Assembly: GCF_036860695.1 (NCBI RefSeq)
Contig: NZ_JAYKGJ010000001.1
Location: 1,426,001-1,490,000 of the forward strand
Length of the DNA: 64,000 bases
Source of the DNA: Rosettibacter firmus
GTDB lineage: Bacteria; Bacteroidota; Ignavibacteria; Ignavibacteriales; Melioribacteraceae
Direction: 5' to 3'
Shown here one piece after another: positions 33,532-44,329 of this stretch. The translations under genes and the position numbers were made by a program. The stretch's first letter is position 1. Every line of letters begins with the position of its first letter. A model generated the notes under the pieces. That model saw only the letters and a program-made list of their open reading frames with translations. It was not told the origin of the DNA and made no database searches.

Positions 33532-33805
33532 TTTTAAAAGTATTAGTGACATAATACAAACAGAAAAGGAATTTGAAAAGATTAGAGAAATAGCGGAGAA
33601 CTATAACGTAGTTGAAGAGTTTGATAACATTTTTCCGGAATTAAAAGAAATAGCAAAAGCAAAAAAAGTAGATAAGCAAACTCTCTACCTAAAAGTAGAG
33701 AATGCAGTATGGAAAAGTGAACTGAATTTCCAAAAAAAAGTTTTAATTAATAAAATCAATAAATTTTTTGGCAAAGAAGTTATAAAGACAATTAAATTTT
33801 TATAA
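33506..33805 (+). CDS. DUF721 / DciA-family protein
   Basis: The 99-residue protein matches the DUF721 pattern: an N-terminal basic helix, then VDKQTLYLKVENAVWKSELNFQKKVLINKINKFFG, which is the family's conserved core (WxxEL, then KxxLLxKIN). DciA proteins of this family recruit the replicative helicase in bacteria that lack DnaC or DnaI. Its place between recF and gyrB, overlapping recF by 26 bp, fits that role. Direct evidence for helicase loading in this lineage is not visible from sequence. Confidence 0.85.
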   Translation: MGKRKSLISFKSISDIIQTEKEFEKIREIAENYNVVEEFDNIFPELKEIAKAKKVDKQTLYLKVENAVWKSELNFQKKVLINKINKFFGKEVIKTIKFL

Positions 33806-33811
33806 GGGTAA

Positions 33812-35803
<1,992 letters not shown>

Positions 35804-35821
35804 TTTATTTATTATAACAAA

Positions 35822-36814
35822 ATGAATATTAAACCTACATACGATAAACCAATTATAGAATTTGCACGAAAAGATTTTACTGTTCTAAATAAAAATTTAA
35901 CTGTGGATGAAGCACTAAATAAAATACGGACAGAAGGAGTTGGTGAAAGAATAGTTTATTTTTATGCTGTGGATGATGAAGAAAAATTAGTTGGTGTGTT
36001 GCCTACAAGAAGATTATTAACAGCCAAACCAGAGACGAAACTCGAAGATATAATGGTAAAAAGAGTTGCAGCTTTGCCATCTTCTGCTACAGTTTATGAT
36101 GCGTGTGAATTTTTTGTTACTTATAAATTTTTAGCTTTCCCTGTAATTGATGAACAAAGAAAAATAGTTGGAATAATAGATATAAATATTTTTACAGAAG
36201 AATTTTTAAGTAGCGAACCAGATATTGAAGAACGACAGAGAATCAACGATATATTCGAAACCATTGGTGTTAATATTAATGAAGTAAAAAATGCTTCGCC
36301 AATTAAAGCCTGGGGAGTTAGATTTCCATGGTTTCTTGCTACAGTTACAAGTGGAACTATATGTGCTTTGCTTGCAGGTTTCTTTGAAGCCACAATAGAA
36401 GAAAGTATAATTATTGCATTTTTTCTTACATTGGTACTTGGTCTTGCAGAAAGTACAAGCATTCAATCTATGACTTTAACAGTTCAAGCATTACACTCTG
36501 TTCAGCCAACAATAAGATGGTATTTTAGAATTTTATTGAAAGAACTTAAGACGGCATTTTTACTGGCTTTAACATGCAGTTCAATTGTAATTTTAGTTAT
36601 ATATATCTGGAAGAACAATTTAAAAGATGCACTTGTGATAGGTTTAAGTATAATTATTATTCAGATTATAGCTGCTTTCTGGGGAATAAGTATTCCATCT
36701 TTTCTTCATAGAAAAAATTTAGATATTAAAATTTCTGCTGGACCTATTACTCTTGCTGTAACAGATATTTTTACAATATTATTTTATCTTGGTATAGCTA
36801 CAATTCTTATGTAA
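35822..36814 (+). CDS. MgtE-type magnesium/divalent cation transporter lacking the N domain
   Basis: The 330-residue protein begins directly with a CBS pair (about 20-145, including VGVLPTRRLLTAKPE, ALPSSATVYDACEFF and FPVIDEQRKIVGIIDINIF). A connecting helix leads to five membrane segments (about 170-330). The pore motif that is GNAG in classical MgtE reads AEST here (GLAESTSIQSMTLTV). The ion-selecting Asp is kept in AGPITLAVTDIFTILFYLG. The N-terminal superhelical MgtE_N domain is missing. Classical MgtE is a magnesium channel gated by cytoplasmic magnesium through N and CBS domains. Selectivity here is uncertain because of the motif change. It is placed between gyrB (18 bp) and gyrA (44 bp) on the same strand. 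Confidence 0.8.
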   Translation: MNIKPTYDKPIIEFARKDFTVLNKNLTVDEALNKIRTEGVGERIVYFYAVDDEEKLVGVLPTRRLLTAKPETKLEDIMVKRVAALPSSATVYDACEFFVTYKFLAFPVIDEQRKIVGIIDINIFTEEFLSSEPDIEERQRINDIFETIGVNINEVKNASPIKAWGVRFPWFLATVTSGTICALLAGFFEATIEESIIIAFFLTLVLGLAESTSIQSMTLTVQALHSVQPTIRWYFRILLKELKTAFLLALTCSSIVILVIYIWKNNLKDALVIGLSIIIIQIIAAFWGISIPSFLHRKNLDIKISAGPITLAVTDIFTILFYLGIATILM

Positions 36815-36858
36815 TAAATTAAATTGCGAATAAATAAAGGAGAAGAAGAAATAACATT

Positions 36859-39300
36859 ATGACAACGATATTCGAAAAGATTATACCTGTTTCTTTAGAA
36901 GAAGAAATGAAATCTTCTTACATCGATTATGCAATGAGTGTAATTGTAGCTCGTGCTCTTCCCGATGTAAGAGATGGTTTAAAACCAGTACATAGAAGAG
37001 TTCTTTATGGAATGTACGAACTTGGATTATTTTATAATAAACCTTTCAAAAAGTCTGCAAGAATAGTTGGAGAAGTTCTTGGTAAATATCATCCTCATGG
37101 AGATGCAGCAGTTTATGATACAATGGTTAGAATGGTTCAGGATTTTTCACTTCGTTATCCTTTGATAGATGGTCAGGGAAATTTTGGTTCAATTGATGGA
37201 GATAGTCCTGCTGCAATGCGTTATACAGAAGCAAGACTTGCAAAAATTGCCGATGAAATGCTTCGTGACCTGGATAAAAATACAGTTGACTTTGTACCTA
37301 ATTTTGATGATACATTACAGGAACCTTCTGTTCTTCCCTCTTATTTACCAAATTTACTTGTAAATGGTTCGAGTGGTATTGCTGTTGGTATGGCAACTAA
37401 TATTCCTCCTCATAACTTGAACGAGATTGTTGATGGTCTTGTAGCTTTAATTGATAACCCAAAAATGAAATCCGAAGATTTAATGAAATATGTAAAGGCT
37501 CCAGATTTTCCTACTGGTGGAATTATTTATGGATATGAAGGTGTAAGAGAAGCATACCTTACAGGAAGAGGAAGAATTATTCTTCGTGCAAAAGCAAATA
37601 TTGAAACATTAAAAAATGACAGAGAAAATATTGTTATTACCGAAATACCTTATCAGGTAAATAAATCGGCATTAATTGAAAAAATAGCAGAACTTGTTAG
37701 AGATCAAAAAATTGATGGAATAGCAAATATTAGAGATGAATCTGACCGTGATGGCCTTCGTATTGTAATAGAAATGAAACGCGATGGTCAACCTGCTGTT
37801 ACTCTAAATCAACTTTTCAAGCATACACAAATGCAGGTAACTTTTGGTGTAATTATGCTTGCACTTGTTAATGGAGTTCCAAAAGTTCTTACGCTGCAAC
37901 AGATGATGCAGCATTTTCTCGACCATCGCATGGATGTTTTAATTAGAAGAACAAAATATGATTTAGATGCTGCAGAAAGACGTGCTCATATTTTAGAAGG
38001 TTATATAATTGCTCTCGATAACATTGATGCAGTAATTGAAACCATTAAAAAATCTAAAGATGTTGAAACTGCCAAACATAATTTAATGAGAAAATTTAAA
38101 CTCTCCGAAATTCAGGCAAAAGCTATTCTCGATATGCGATTGCAAAGATTAACTGGATTGGAGAGAAAGAAAATTGAAGATGAGTATAAAGAAACTATCA
38201 AGTTAATTGAAAGATTGAAAGGAATTCTTGAAAGTGAAAAGAAAAGAAAACAAATCATAAAAGAAGAACTACTTCAATTAAAAGAAAAATATGGCGACGA
38301 AAGAAGAACGGAAATTATTCATGACTATAAAGATTTTTCACTCGAAGATATAATTGCAGAAGAAGATGTTGTTGTTACAATATCTCATCAGGGATTCATT
38401 AAAAGATTTCCAGTAAGTGGATATCGCAAACAGGCACGCGGCGGCAAAGGTGTTACAGGTGCTGGAACTAAAGACGAAGATTTTATTGAACATATGTTCA
38501 TTGCTTCAACCCATCATTATATTATGTTCTTTACAGATAAAGGTAAATGCTACTGGTTGAAAGTTCACGAAATACCAGAAGGTGGAAGAGCCGCCAAAGG
38601 AAGATCAATACTTAATTTAATTGAAAAAGAAAAAGATGAAAAAATAACTGCATTTGTTACAGTAAAAGAATTTTCTGATGATAAATACGTAGTTATGGTT
38701 ACAGAAAAAGGAACCGTTAAAAAGACAGTTCTTTCTGCATACTCCAATATTCGAAGAGGTGGTATTAATGCAATTAATCTTGCAGCTGGCGATAGATTAA
38801 TCGAAGCTAAATTGAGTGATGGTAACAACGATATTATTATAGGAACAAGAAATGGTATGGCAATTCGATTTAACGAAAAAGATGTTAGAGATATGGGAAG
38901 AACTGCTACTGGTGTGCGTGGAATTAAATTGGGAAAAAATGATGCTGTTATTGGAATGATCGTGGTAAGAAATGCATCAACACTGCTTGTTGTAACAGAA
39001 AAAGGATTTGGCAAACGATCTGAAATTGAAGATTATAGATTAACAAAACGAGGCGGTAAAGGCGTAATAACAATTAAGACTTCTGAAAAGAATGGTAAAT
39101 TAATTGCAATGAAAGAAGTTAATGATGGCGATGAATTAGTAATTATTACAACAAAAGGAATGGTAATTCGTCAGGCAGTAAGTGATATTCGTGTGATGGG
39201 AAGAAATACTCAGGGAGTGAGATTAATTAAATTAAACGAAGATGACGAAATTGCTGATATCGCAAGAGTAATCCCTGAAGATAAAACAGACGCAGAATAA
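36859..39300 (+). CDS. gyrA: DNA gyrase subunit A
   Basis: The 813-residue subunit has the catalytic Tyr122 ([11 protein letters not shown]), the winged-helix block ([18 protein letters not shown]) and the long coiled-coil (about 430-475). The C-terminal beta-pinwheel opens with the GyrA box QARGGKG (about 530) and contains repeated RxxxGxRGI-type blades. The quinolone-determining segment HGDAAVYDT has Ala83 where Escherichia coli has Ser, with Asp87 kept. It relaxes and supercoils DNA with GyrB. An AGGAGAAGAA stretch lies upstream. A strong terminator follows the stop. Confidence 0.97.
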   Translation: MTTIFEKIIPVSLEEEMKSSYIDYAMSVIVARALPDVRDGLKPVHRRVLYGMYELGLFYNKPFKKSARIVGEVLGKYHPHGDAAVYDTMVRMVQDFSLRYPLIDGQGNFGSIDGDSPAAMRYTEARLAKIADEMLRDLDKNTVDFVPNFDDTLQEPSVLPSYLPNLLVNGSSGIAVGMATNIPPHNLNEIVDGLVALIDNPKMKSEDLMKYVKAPDFPTGGIIYGYEGVREAYLTGRGRIILRAKANIETLKNDRENIVITEIPYQVNKSALIEKIAELVRDQKIDGIANIRDESDRDGLRIVIEMKRDGQPAVTLNQLFKHTQMQVTFGVIMLALVNGVPKVLTLQQMMQHFLDHRMDVLIRRTKYDLDAAERRAHILEGYIIALDNIDAVIETIKKSKDVETAKHNLMRKFKLSEIQAKAILDMRLQRLTGLERKKIEDEYKETIKLIERLKGILESEKKRKQIIKEELLQLKEKYGDERRTEIIHDYKDFSLEDIIAEEDVVVTISHQGFIKRFPVSGYRKQARGGKGVTGAGTKDEDFIEHMFIASTHHYIMFFTDKGKCYWLKVHEIPEGGRAAKGRSILNLIEKEKDEKITAFVTVKEFSDDKYVVMVTEKGTVKKTVLSAYSNIRRGGINAINLAAGDRLIEAKLSDGNNDIIIGTRNGMAIRFNEKDVRDMGRTATGVRGIKLGKNDAVIGMIVVRNASTLLVVTEKGFGKRSEIEDYRLTKRGGKGVITIKTSEKNGKLIAMKEVNDGDELVIITTKGMVIRQAVSDIRVMGRNTQGVRLIKLNEDDEIADIARVIPEDKTDAE

Positions 39301-39304
39301 AATA

Positions 39305-39335
39305 AAAGCTACCAGAAATTTATCCTGGTAGCTTT
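39305..39335 (+). terminator. Factor-independent terminator after gyrA
   Basis: A perfect 11-bp stem (AAAGCTACCAG with CTGGTAGCTTT) surrounds a 9-nt loop. It is followed by AATTTACTCTTTTT. It begins 5 bp after the gyrA stop and closes the dnaA-to-gyrA block. Confidence 0.9.
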
Positions 39336-39475
39336 AATTTACTCTTTTTCTAATTTAATCAGGGGATTTTGGTTGTAAATCCGTGAATTAAAAATTTCTG
39401 AATCTTGTTCTTTCTCTATCTTTGCTGTTGGTTACAAAAAAGATTTCTAATTTTTAATTGATAAATGAGATTAAT

Positions 39476-41371
39476 ATGAAAAAAAATCTTTTTGCGATTT
39501 TCTTTTTTATTATATCCAGTGCATTAATTTTAAATGCACAAAGCACTACACTTCATATCCCGCTAAATTTTCTGAAAGCATACGAAAAACAAACACGCTC
39601 ATTTGATGGTAAACCAGGCAAAAACTACTGGCAGAATAAAGCAGATTATTATATCAGAGCAGAAGTTTTTCCAAAGGAAAGAAAGCTGATAGGCGAAGAA
39701 ACAATTGTTTATTATAATAATAGTCCAGACACACTTAATAGAATTGTTGTGAAATTACTTACTGATATATACAAAAAAGGAAATATGAGAGATTACCAAA
39801 TTCCACCTGATGCAGTTAATGATGGTATGGAACTACAGAGTATTGTTTATAATGATGTTAATATTGGAATAAGTGATCGAAGAGATTCAAGTTACAGAGA
39901 AGGAACAAATCTTTTTATAAAATTACCTAAACAACTTTTACCTGAAGAGAAAGCAGAACTGAAATTTAAGTGGAGCTGCATTATTCCAGATAAAGCACAA
40001 ATTAGAATGGGAGCTTATGATAGTACATCAATGTTTATTGCTTATTGGTTTCCACAAATTGCAGTGTATGATGACATTGATGGCTGGGATGTAATTAATT
40101 ATACAGGCAATACAGAAACTTATAATGATTTTGGTAATTATGAAGTTGAATTAACTGTACCAAAAAATTTTGTTGTATGGGCAACAGGAGTTCTTCAAAA
40201 TCCAGAAGAAGTTTTTTCTGAAAAGATTTTACAAAAATTTAAGAAAGCTTATGCAAGCGATGAGATTGTAAAAATTATTGAAGAGCAGGATTATAAAAAT
40301 GGTAATATAACATTAAACAAAGAGAAGCTTACATATAAATTCAAAGCAGAATATGTTCCCGATTTTGCATTTGCACTCAGCAATCATTATCTCTGGGATG
40401 GTTCAAGTCTGGTAGTCGATTCAAATTCTGGAAGGAGAGCATTTATATCAGCTGTATATAAACCTGAATCAAAAGACTTTTATCAAGTTGCAGAAATTGC
40501 AAGAAAAACCATAGAGAGCTTTTCTAATCATATTCCTGGTTATCCATATCCTTATCCATCAATGACAGTTTTTAATGGACAGGGAGGAATGGAATTTCCA
40601 ATGATGTGTAATAATTCTTCTACCGAAGATTTAAGAGCTACAGTTCATTTAACATCTCATGAAATTTGTCATACTTATTTTCCATTCTTTATGGGAATAA
40701 ATGAAAGAAAATATGCCTGGATGGATGAAGGCTGGGCTACAATGTTACCATTCGATTTTCAAGCAGAAAATGCTGAAGGCTACGATCCAAGAGCAAGAAA
40801 TGCTTCGGGATATAATGAAATAGGTGGTACAGATAGAGATTTGCCCCCGATGATTCCCGCTTATCAAATGAGAGGTTCTTCTTATCGAAATGCTTCTTAT
40901 AGAAGAGCAGCTGCAGCTTACGAGTTTTTAAGAAATATGCTTGGTGATGAATTATTCAAAAAATGTTTGCATGAATATATTAATAGATGGAATGGAAAAC
41001 ATCCAGCTCCATACGATTTCTTTTTTACATTTAATGAAGTTGCAAGGCAAAACTTAAACTGGTACTGGAAAGCCTGGTTTTTTGATCCAAAATATCCTGA
41101 CATTTCAATTAAAGAATTTCATCAGAAAAGAAATAAACTTGAAATAAAAATTTTTAATAATGGAGGTTTACCACTTCCAGTAAAATTAACAGCAACTTTT
41201 GATGATGGCACAAGCGAGTTAATTTACAAAGCAGAAGCAGATATCTGGAAAAATGGAGAACAAGAAAAAATCATTAGATTGAATTCGAAAAAGAAGATAG
41301 TAAAATTAGAATTGGGGAATCGTCAAATCCCCGATGTTAATTTTGAAAATAATCTTTATGTAGTGAAGTAA
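39476..41371 (+). CDS. Exported M1-family zinc aminopeptidase-like protein
   Basis: The 631-residue protein has a signal peptide (about 1-22, ending LILNAQ). An N-terminal beta-sandwich precedes the gluzincin core. The zinc site is HEICH with the downstream Glu in WMDEGWATM, and the exopeptidase motif reads GGMEFP in place of GAMEN. A C-terminal beta domain (about 550-630) closes it. M1 enzymes remove N-terminal residues from peptides in the periplasm. I use the ATG at 39476; an in-frame TTG six codons upstream precedes the signal peptide and is unlikely. A TATCTTTG (39417-39424) resembles a -7 promoter element. It precedes the secreted subtilase by 35 bp. Confidence 0.9.
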   Translation: MKKNLFAIFFFIISSALILNAQSTTLHIPLNFLKAYEKQTRSFDGKPGKNYWQNKADYYIRAEVFPKERKLIGEETIVYYNNSPDTLNRIVVKLLTDIYKKGNMRDYQIPPDAVNDGMELQSIVYNDVNIGISDRRDSSYREGTNLFIKLPKQLLPEEKAELKFKWSCIIPDKAQIRMGAYDSTSMFIAYWFPQIAVYDDIDGWDVINYTGNTETYNDFGNYEVELTVPKNFVVWATGVLQNPEEVFSEKILQKFKKAYASDEIVKIIEEQDYKNGNITLNKEKLTYKFKAEYVPDFAFALSNHYLWDGSSLVVDSNSGRRAFISAVYKPESKDFYQVAEIARKTIESFSNHIPGYPYPYPSMTVFNGQGGMEFPMMCNNSSTEDLRATVHLTSHEICHTYFPFFMGINERKYAWMDEGWATMLPFDFQAENAEGYDPRARNASGYNEIGGTDRDLPPMIPAYQMRGSSYRNASYRRAAAAYEFLRNMLGDELFKKCLHEYINRWNGKHPAPYDFFFTFNEVARQNLNWYWKAWFFDPKYPDISIKEFHQKRNKLEIKIFNNGGLPLPVKLTATFDDGTSELIYKAEADIWKNGEQEKIIRLNSKKKIVKLELGNRQIPDVNFENNLYVVK

Positions 41372-41406
41372 TGATCATAATTTTTGCATAACGAGTACAA
41401 AATTAA

Positions 41407-44226
41407 ATGAATAAGAGAATTTTATTTTTCATTATATATCTGTTACCCTTTTTTATTATTGCACAGGAATCTATAATTAAAAAAGGTGATATTTTATACT
41501 TATCAAATACTGTAGTAGTAAAATTTAAAGAGGATTATTACCCGCAAGAAATTCAACAAAAAATTAATTCTAAATTAAAAAAGAAAGTAGTCCACGAAGT
41601 TGAACCAATCTTTAGCAAGTTTGAAAATGTTTTAAAGAAAGGTCAGGATCAATTTAGCAGGATTTATAAATTAAAATTAGAAGATGGTAACGATCCATTC
41701 ATAATATCAAACAAAATTTCAAAGCTAAAAGAAATTGAATGGGCTGAACCTAAATTCATAAGAGAAGTTACTTATTATCCTAATGATTCTATTTTTTTTG
41801 CTGGAACTCAAATTAATTTATCTCAAATAAATGCAATAAAGGCATGGGATATTACAAAGGGGGATTCTAATATAGTTATTGGAATAATTGATACTGGTGT
41901 TGACTGGCAGCATCCTGATATCAATGCAAATATTTACCGAGATAAAAATGGAAATATTGTTGGATACGATTTTGGAGGTTTAGATGGCACACCAGACGAT
42001 GATCCTTCGGAAGATAAACCACCAATAATTATAAATATTGGTTATCATGGAACACATGTTGCAGGAATAGCATCTGCTGTTTCAGATAATCTTATTGGAA
42101 TTGCATCTATAGGATATAATTGTTCTATAATGCCAGTTAAAGTTTCCAGAAACGATAAAAGAAATTCTCAGGGAGAACCATATATCTATTATGGTTTTGA
42201 AGGAATTAAATATGCTGCAGAACATGGTGCAAGAGTAATTAATTGTAGCTGGGGCGGTTATGGCTACTCGAGATATGAACAGGAAATTATTGATTATGCA
42301 ATTTCTAAAGGTGCTTTGATTGTTGCTTCTGCCGGGAACGAAAATAAAAAATCTCCATTTTATCCAGCAAGTTATAATGGAGTTTTATCTGTAGGCTGGC
42401 TTGATAACGATGGACAGAAAAGAGCATATTATGAAAATTCTTCTGGAAGTAATTATGGCTATACAGTTGATGTTTTTGCACCGGGAACATCAATTATATC
42501 AACCTGGCCTACTATTTCTGGTCAAAAATACAAACAGATAAGCGGTTCATCTATGTCTGCACCGCATGTTGCTGGATTGGCTGGATTAATATTTTCTAGA
42601 TTTCCGGAATTAAATCCATTGCAGGTTGCAGAAAGAATTAGAATGACATGTGATGATATTTATGACTATAATCCCGATAGCCTAAAATTTCTTTTAGGTA
42701 AAGGAAGAATTAATGCATTTAAAGCCGTAAAAGATACATCGCTAATTTCTATTAGAGCTGTTAACACTAAATTTATAGATAAAGGAAACGAAAATGGATT
42801 ACTTGAAAATGGTGAACAGGTTTTTATAAATGTAACATTTCAAAATTTTCTTGACATTTCTTCGAATATCTCTGTTGAACTCATCTGTTCTGATCCGTAT
42901 ATACAAATAGTGAATAAAAATTTTACTATCAATCAATTAAATACTCTTGAAACAATAACAAATACTAATAATGATTTTTCTTTCAAAGTACTGGATGGAG
43001 CTCCATATAATCACACAGTTAATTTTATGTTGAAGTATAGTGGTAATAATTATTCAGACTTTCAATGGTTTAGTGTAAGAATAAATCCAACGTATGATAC
43101 ACACGTTGCTAATAAAGTTTCGATGACGATAACAAGTAAAGGAACTCTTGGTTTTAATGATTATCCAGATAATCAGGAAGGAGTTGGATTTAAGTATAAA
43201 GGTGGAGATAATTTGATGTTCGAAGGTGCATTTATGTATGGTATTTCCGATACTACAGTAATGGATGCTGCAAGAGAAACATATACTCAGAGAGAAGACT
43301 TTAGAATTATCGATCAATTTAAAATAATCAAAATGAATGGTGATGAAATTGGCACAACAAGATTCGATGATTATAATTTTGGTGAAGGAAGATTGGGCAT
43401 AGAAACAACATTAAAATCATATTCATTTAGTCAGCCACCTTATGATAATTTTATTATTCTTGTAATGAACTTAAAAAATACAACATCAAAAAATATAAAT
43501 GGTTTATATGCAGGATTCTTTTTTGATTGGGATATTCCTGCAGAAGATGCAACAAAAGATTCTGTTAATTATGATGAAACAGATAATTTTGGCTATGCTT
43601 ACTGTGTGGATAAAAGTTTAAATCTACCTTTTGCAGGAGTTGCTTTAATTTCTTCAGATAAATTTGGTTTCTATCCAATCTATAACGAAGTAACATTGTT
43701 CGATATCGATCGAGGGGGTTTCACAAAAAAAGATAAATGGATTTCTCTTTCAAGCGGGATTATAAAGGGTGGTGCAGGAATTGCAGATGTTTCTTTTACT
43801 ATTTCTGGAGGACCATTTAATATTCCTGCAGGAGAAACTTTGCCGGTTGCTTTTGCATTAGCAGCAGGTGAAAATCTGAATGAATTAAGAACTGCAATAA
43901 GGTTAAGCAGAGAAAAGTATAAATCAATTATTTCAGATGTTGAAGAAAAAATAACCTTACCAAAAAACCTTGTTTTATATCAAAATTATCCGAATCCATT
44001 TAATCCTTCTACAATTATTACTTACGAATTACCGGAAGAAAATTATGTAGTTTTAAAGGTTTATGATCTTCTTGGAAGAGAAATAGCAACCCTGGTTAAT
44101 GAACAAAAACAACCTGGCAGATACAACATAGAATTTAATGGAGCTAATCTCACAAGTGGAATTTATATTTATGCACTTCGAGCTGGAAATAATCTGATAA
44201 TTAAAAAAATGACATTGATAAAATAA
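41407..44226 (+). CDS. Secreted subtilisin-like protease (S8) with type IX sorting domain
   Basis: The 939-residue protein has a signal peptide (1-19, FFIIAQ) and a propeptide to about residue 125. The S8 domain follows with Asp162 (GIIDTGVDWQHPD), His217 (YHGTHVAGIAS), Asn311 (ASAGNEN) and Ser382 (ISGSSMSAPHVAG). A long beta-rich region (about 450-850) leads to a C-terminal type A sorting domain (about 860-939). That domain shows YQNYPNPFNPST, LKVYDLLGREIATLV, PGRYNIEFNGANLTSGIYIY and MTLIK. This tail directs secretion through the type IX system and is removed or anchored at the surface. It shows that the organism has a T9SS, which is not encoded in this window. Confidence 0.95.
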   Translation: MNKRILFFIIYLLPFFIIAQESIIKKGDILYLSNTVVVKFKEDYYPQEIQQKINSKLKKKVVHEVEPIFSKFENVLKKGQDQFSRIYKLKLEDGNDPFIISNKISKLKEIEWAEPKFIREVTYYPNDSIFFAGTQINLSQINAIKAWDITKGDSNIVIGIIDTGVDWQHPDINANIYRDKNGNIVGYDFGGLDGTPDDDPSEDKPPIIINIGYHGTHVAGIASAVSDNLIGIASIGYNCSIMPVKVSRNDKRNSQGEPYIYYGFEGIKYAAEHGARVINCSWGGYGYSRYEQEIIDYAISKGALIVASAGNENKKSPFYPASYNGVLSVGWLDNDGQKRAYYENSSGSNYGYTVDVFAPGTSIISTWPTISGQKYKQISGSSMSAPHVAGLAGLIFSRFPELNPLQVAERIRMTCDDIYDYNPDSLKFLLGKGRINAFKAVKDTSLISIRAVNTKFIDKGNENGLLENGEQVFINVTFQNFLDISSNISVELICSDPYIQIVNKNFTINQLNTLETITNTNNDFSFKVLDGAPYNHTVNFMLKYSGNNYSDFQWFSVRINPTYDTHVANKVSMTITSKGTLGFNDYPDNQEGVGFKYKGGDNLMFEGAFMYGISDTTVMDAARETYTQREDFRIIDQFKIIKMNGDEIGTTRFDDYNFGEGRLGIETTLKSYSFSQPPYDNFIILVMNLKNTTSKNINGLYAGFFFDWDIPAEDATKDSVNYDETDNFGYAYCVDKSLNLPFAGVALISSDKFGFYPIYNEVTLFDIDRGGFTKKDKWISLSSGIIKGGAGIADVSFTISGGPFNIPAGETLPVAFALAAGENLNELRTAIRLSREKYKSIISDVEEKITLPKNLVLYQNYPNPFNPSTIITYELPEENYVVLKVYDLLGREIATLVNEQKQPGRYNIEFNGANLTSGIYIYALRAGNNLIIKKMTLIK

Positions 44227-44329
44227 TCTTAGAATCTTTTATAATTAAAGCTGTATAATCTCTGTTTCTTGATTAACCCCTTCGTTTTTGATAAGTTTCT
44301 TATCAATTTCAAACAAATTTATGTGAGAT

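Noticed and set aside
36121..36466. Two overlapping antisense frames in the MgtE-like gene
   Set aside because: Both are shadows of the plus-strand transporter, which has CBS and pore motifs in frame.
38565..39014. 149-codon frame antisense to gyrA
   Set aside because: gyrA is unmistakable across this stretch; the antisense frame has no recognisable features.
44289..44305. Hairpin before leuS as a T-box or terminator
   Set aside because: The stem is only 7 bp and no T-box sequence or T-tract follows; it may be chance.
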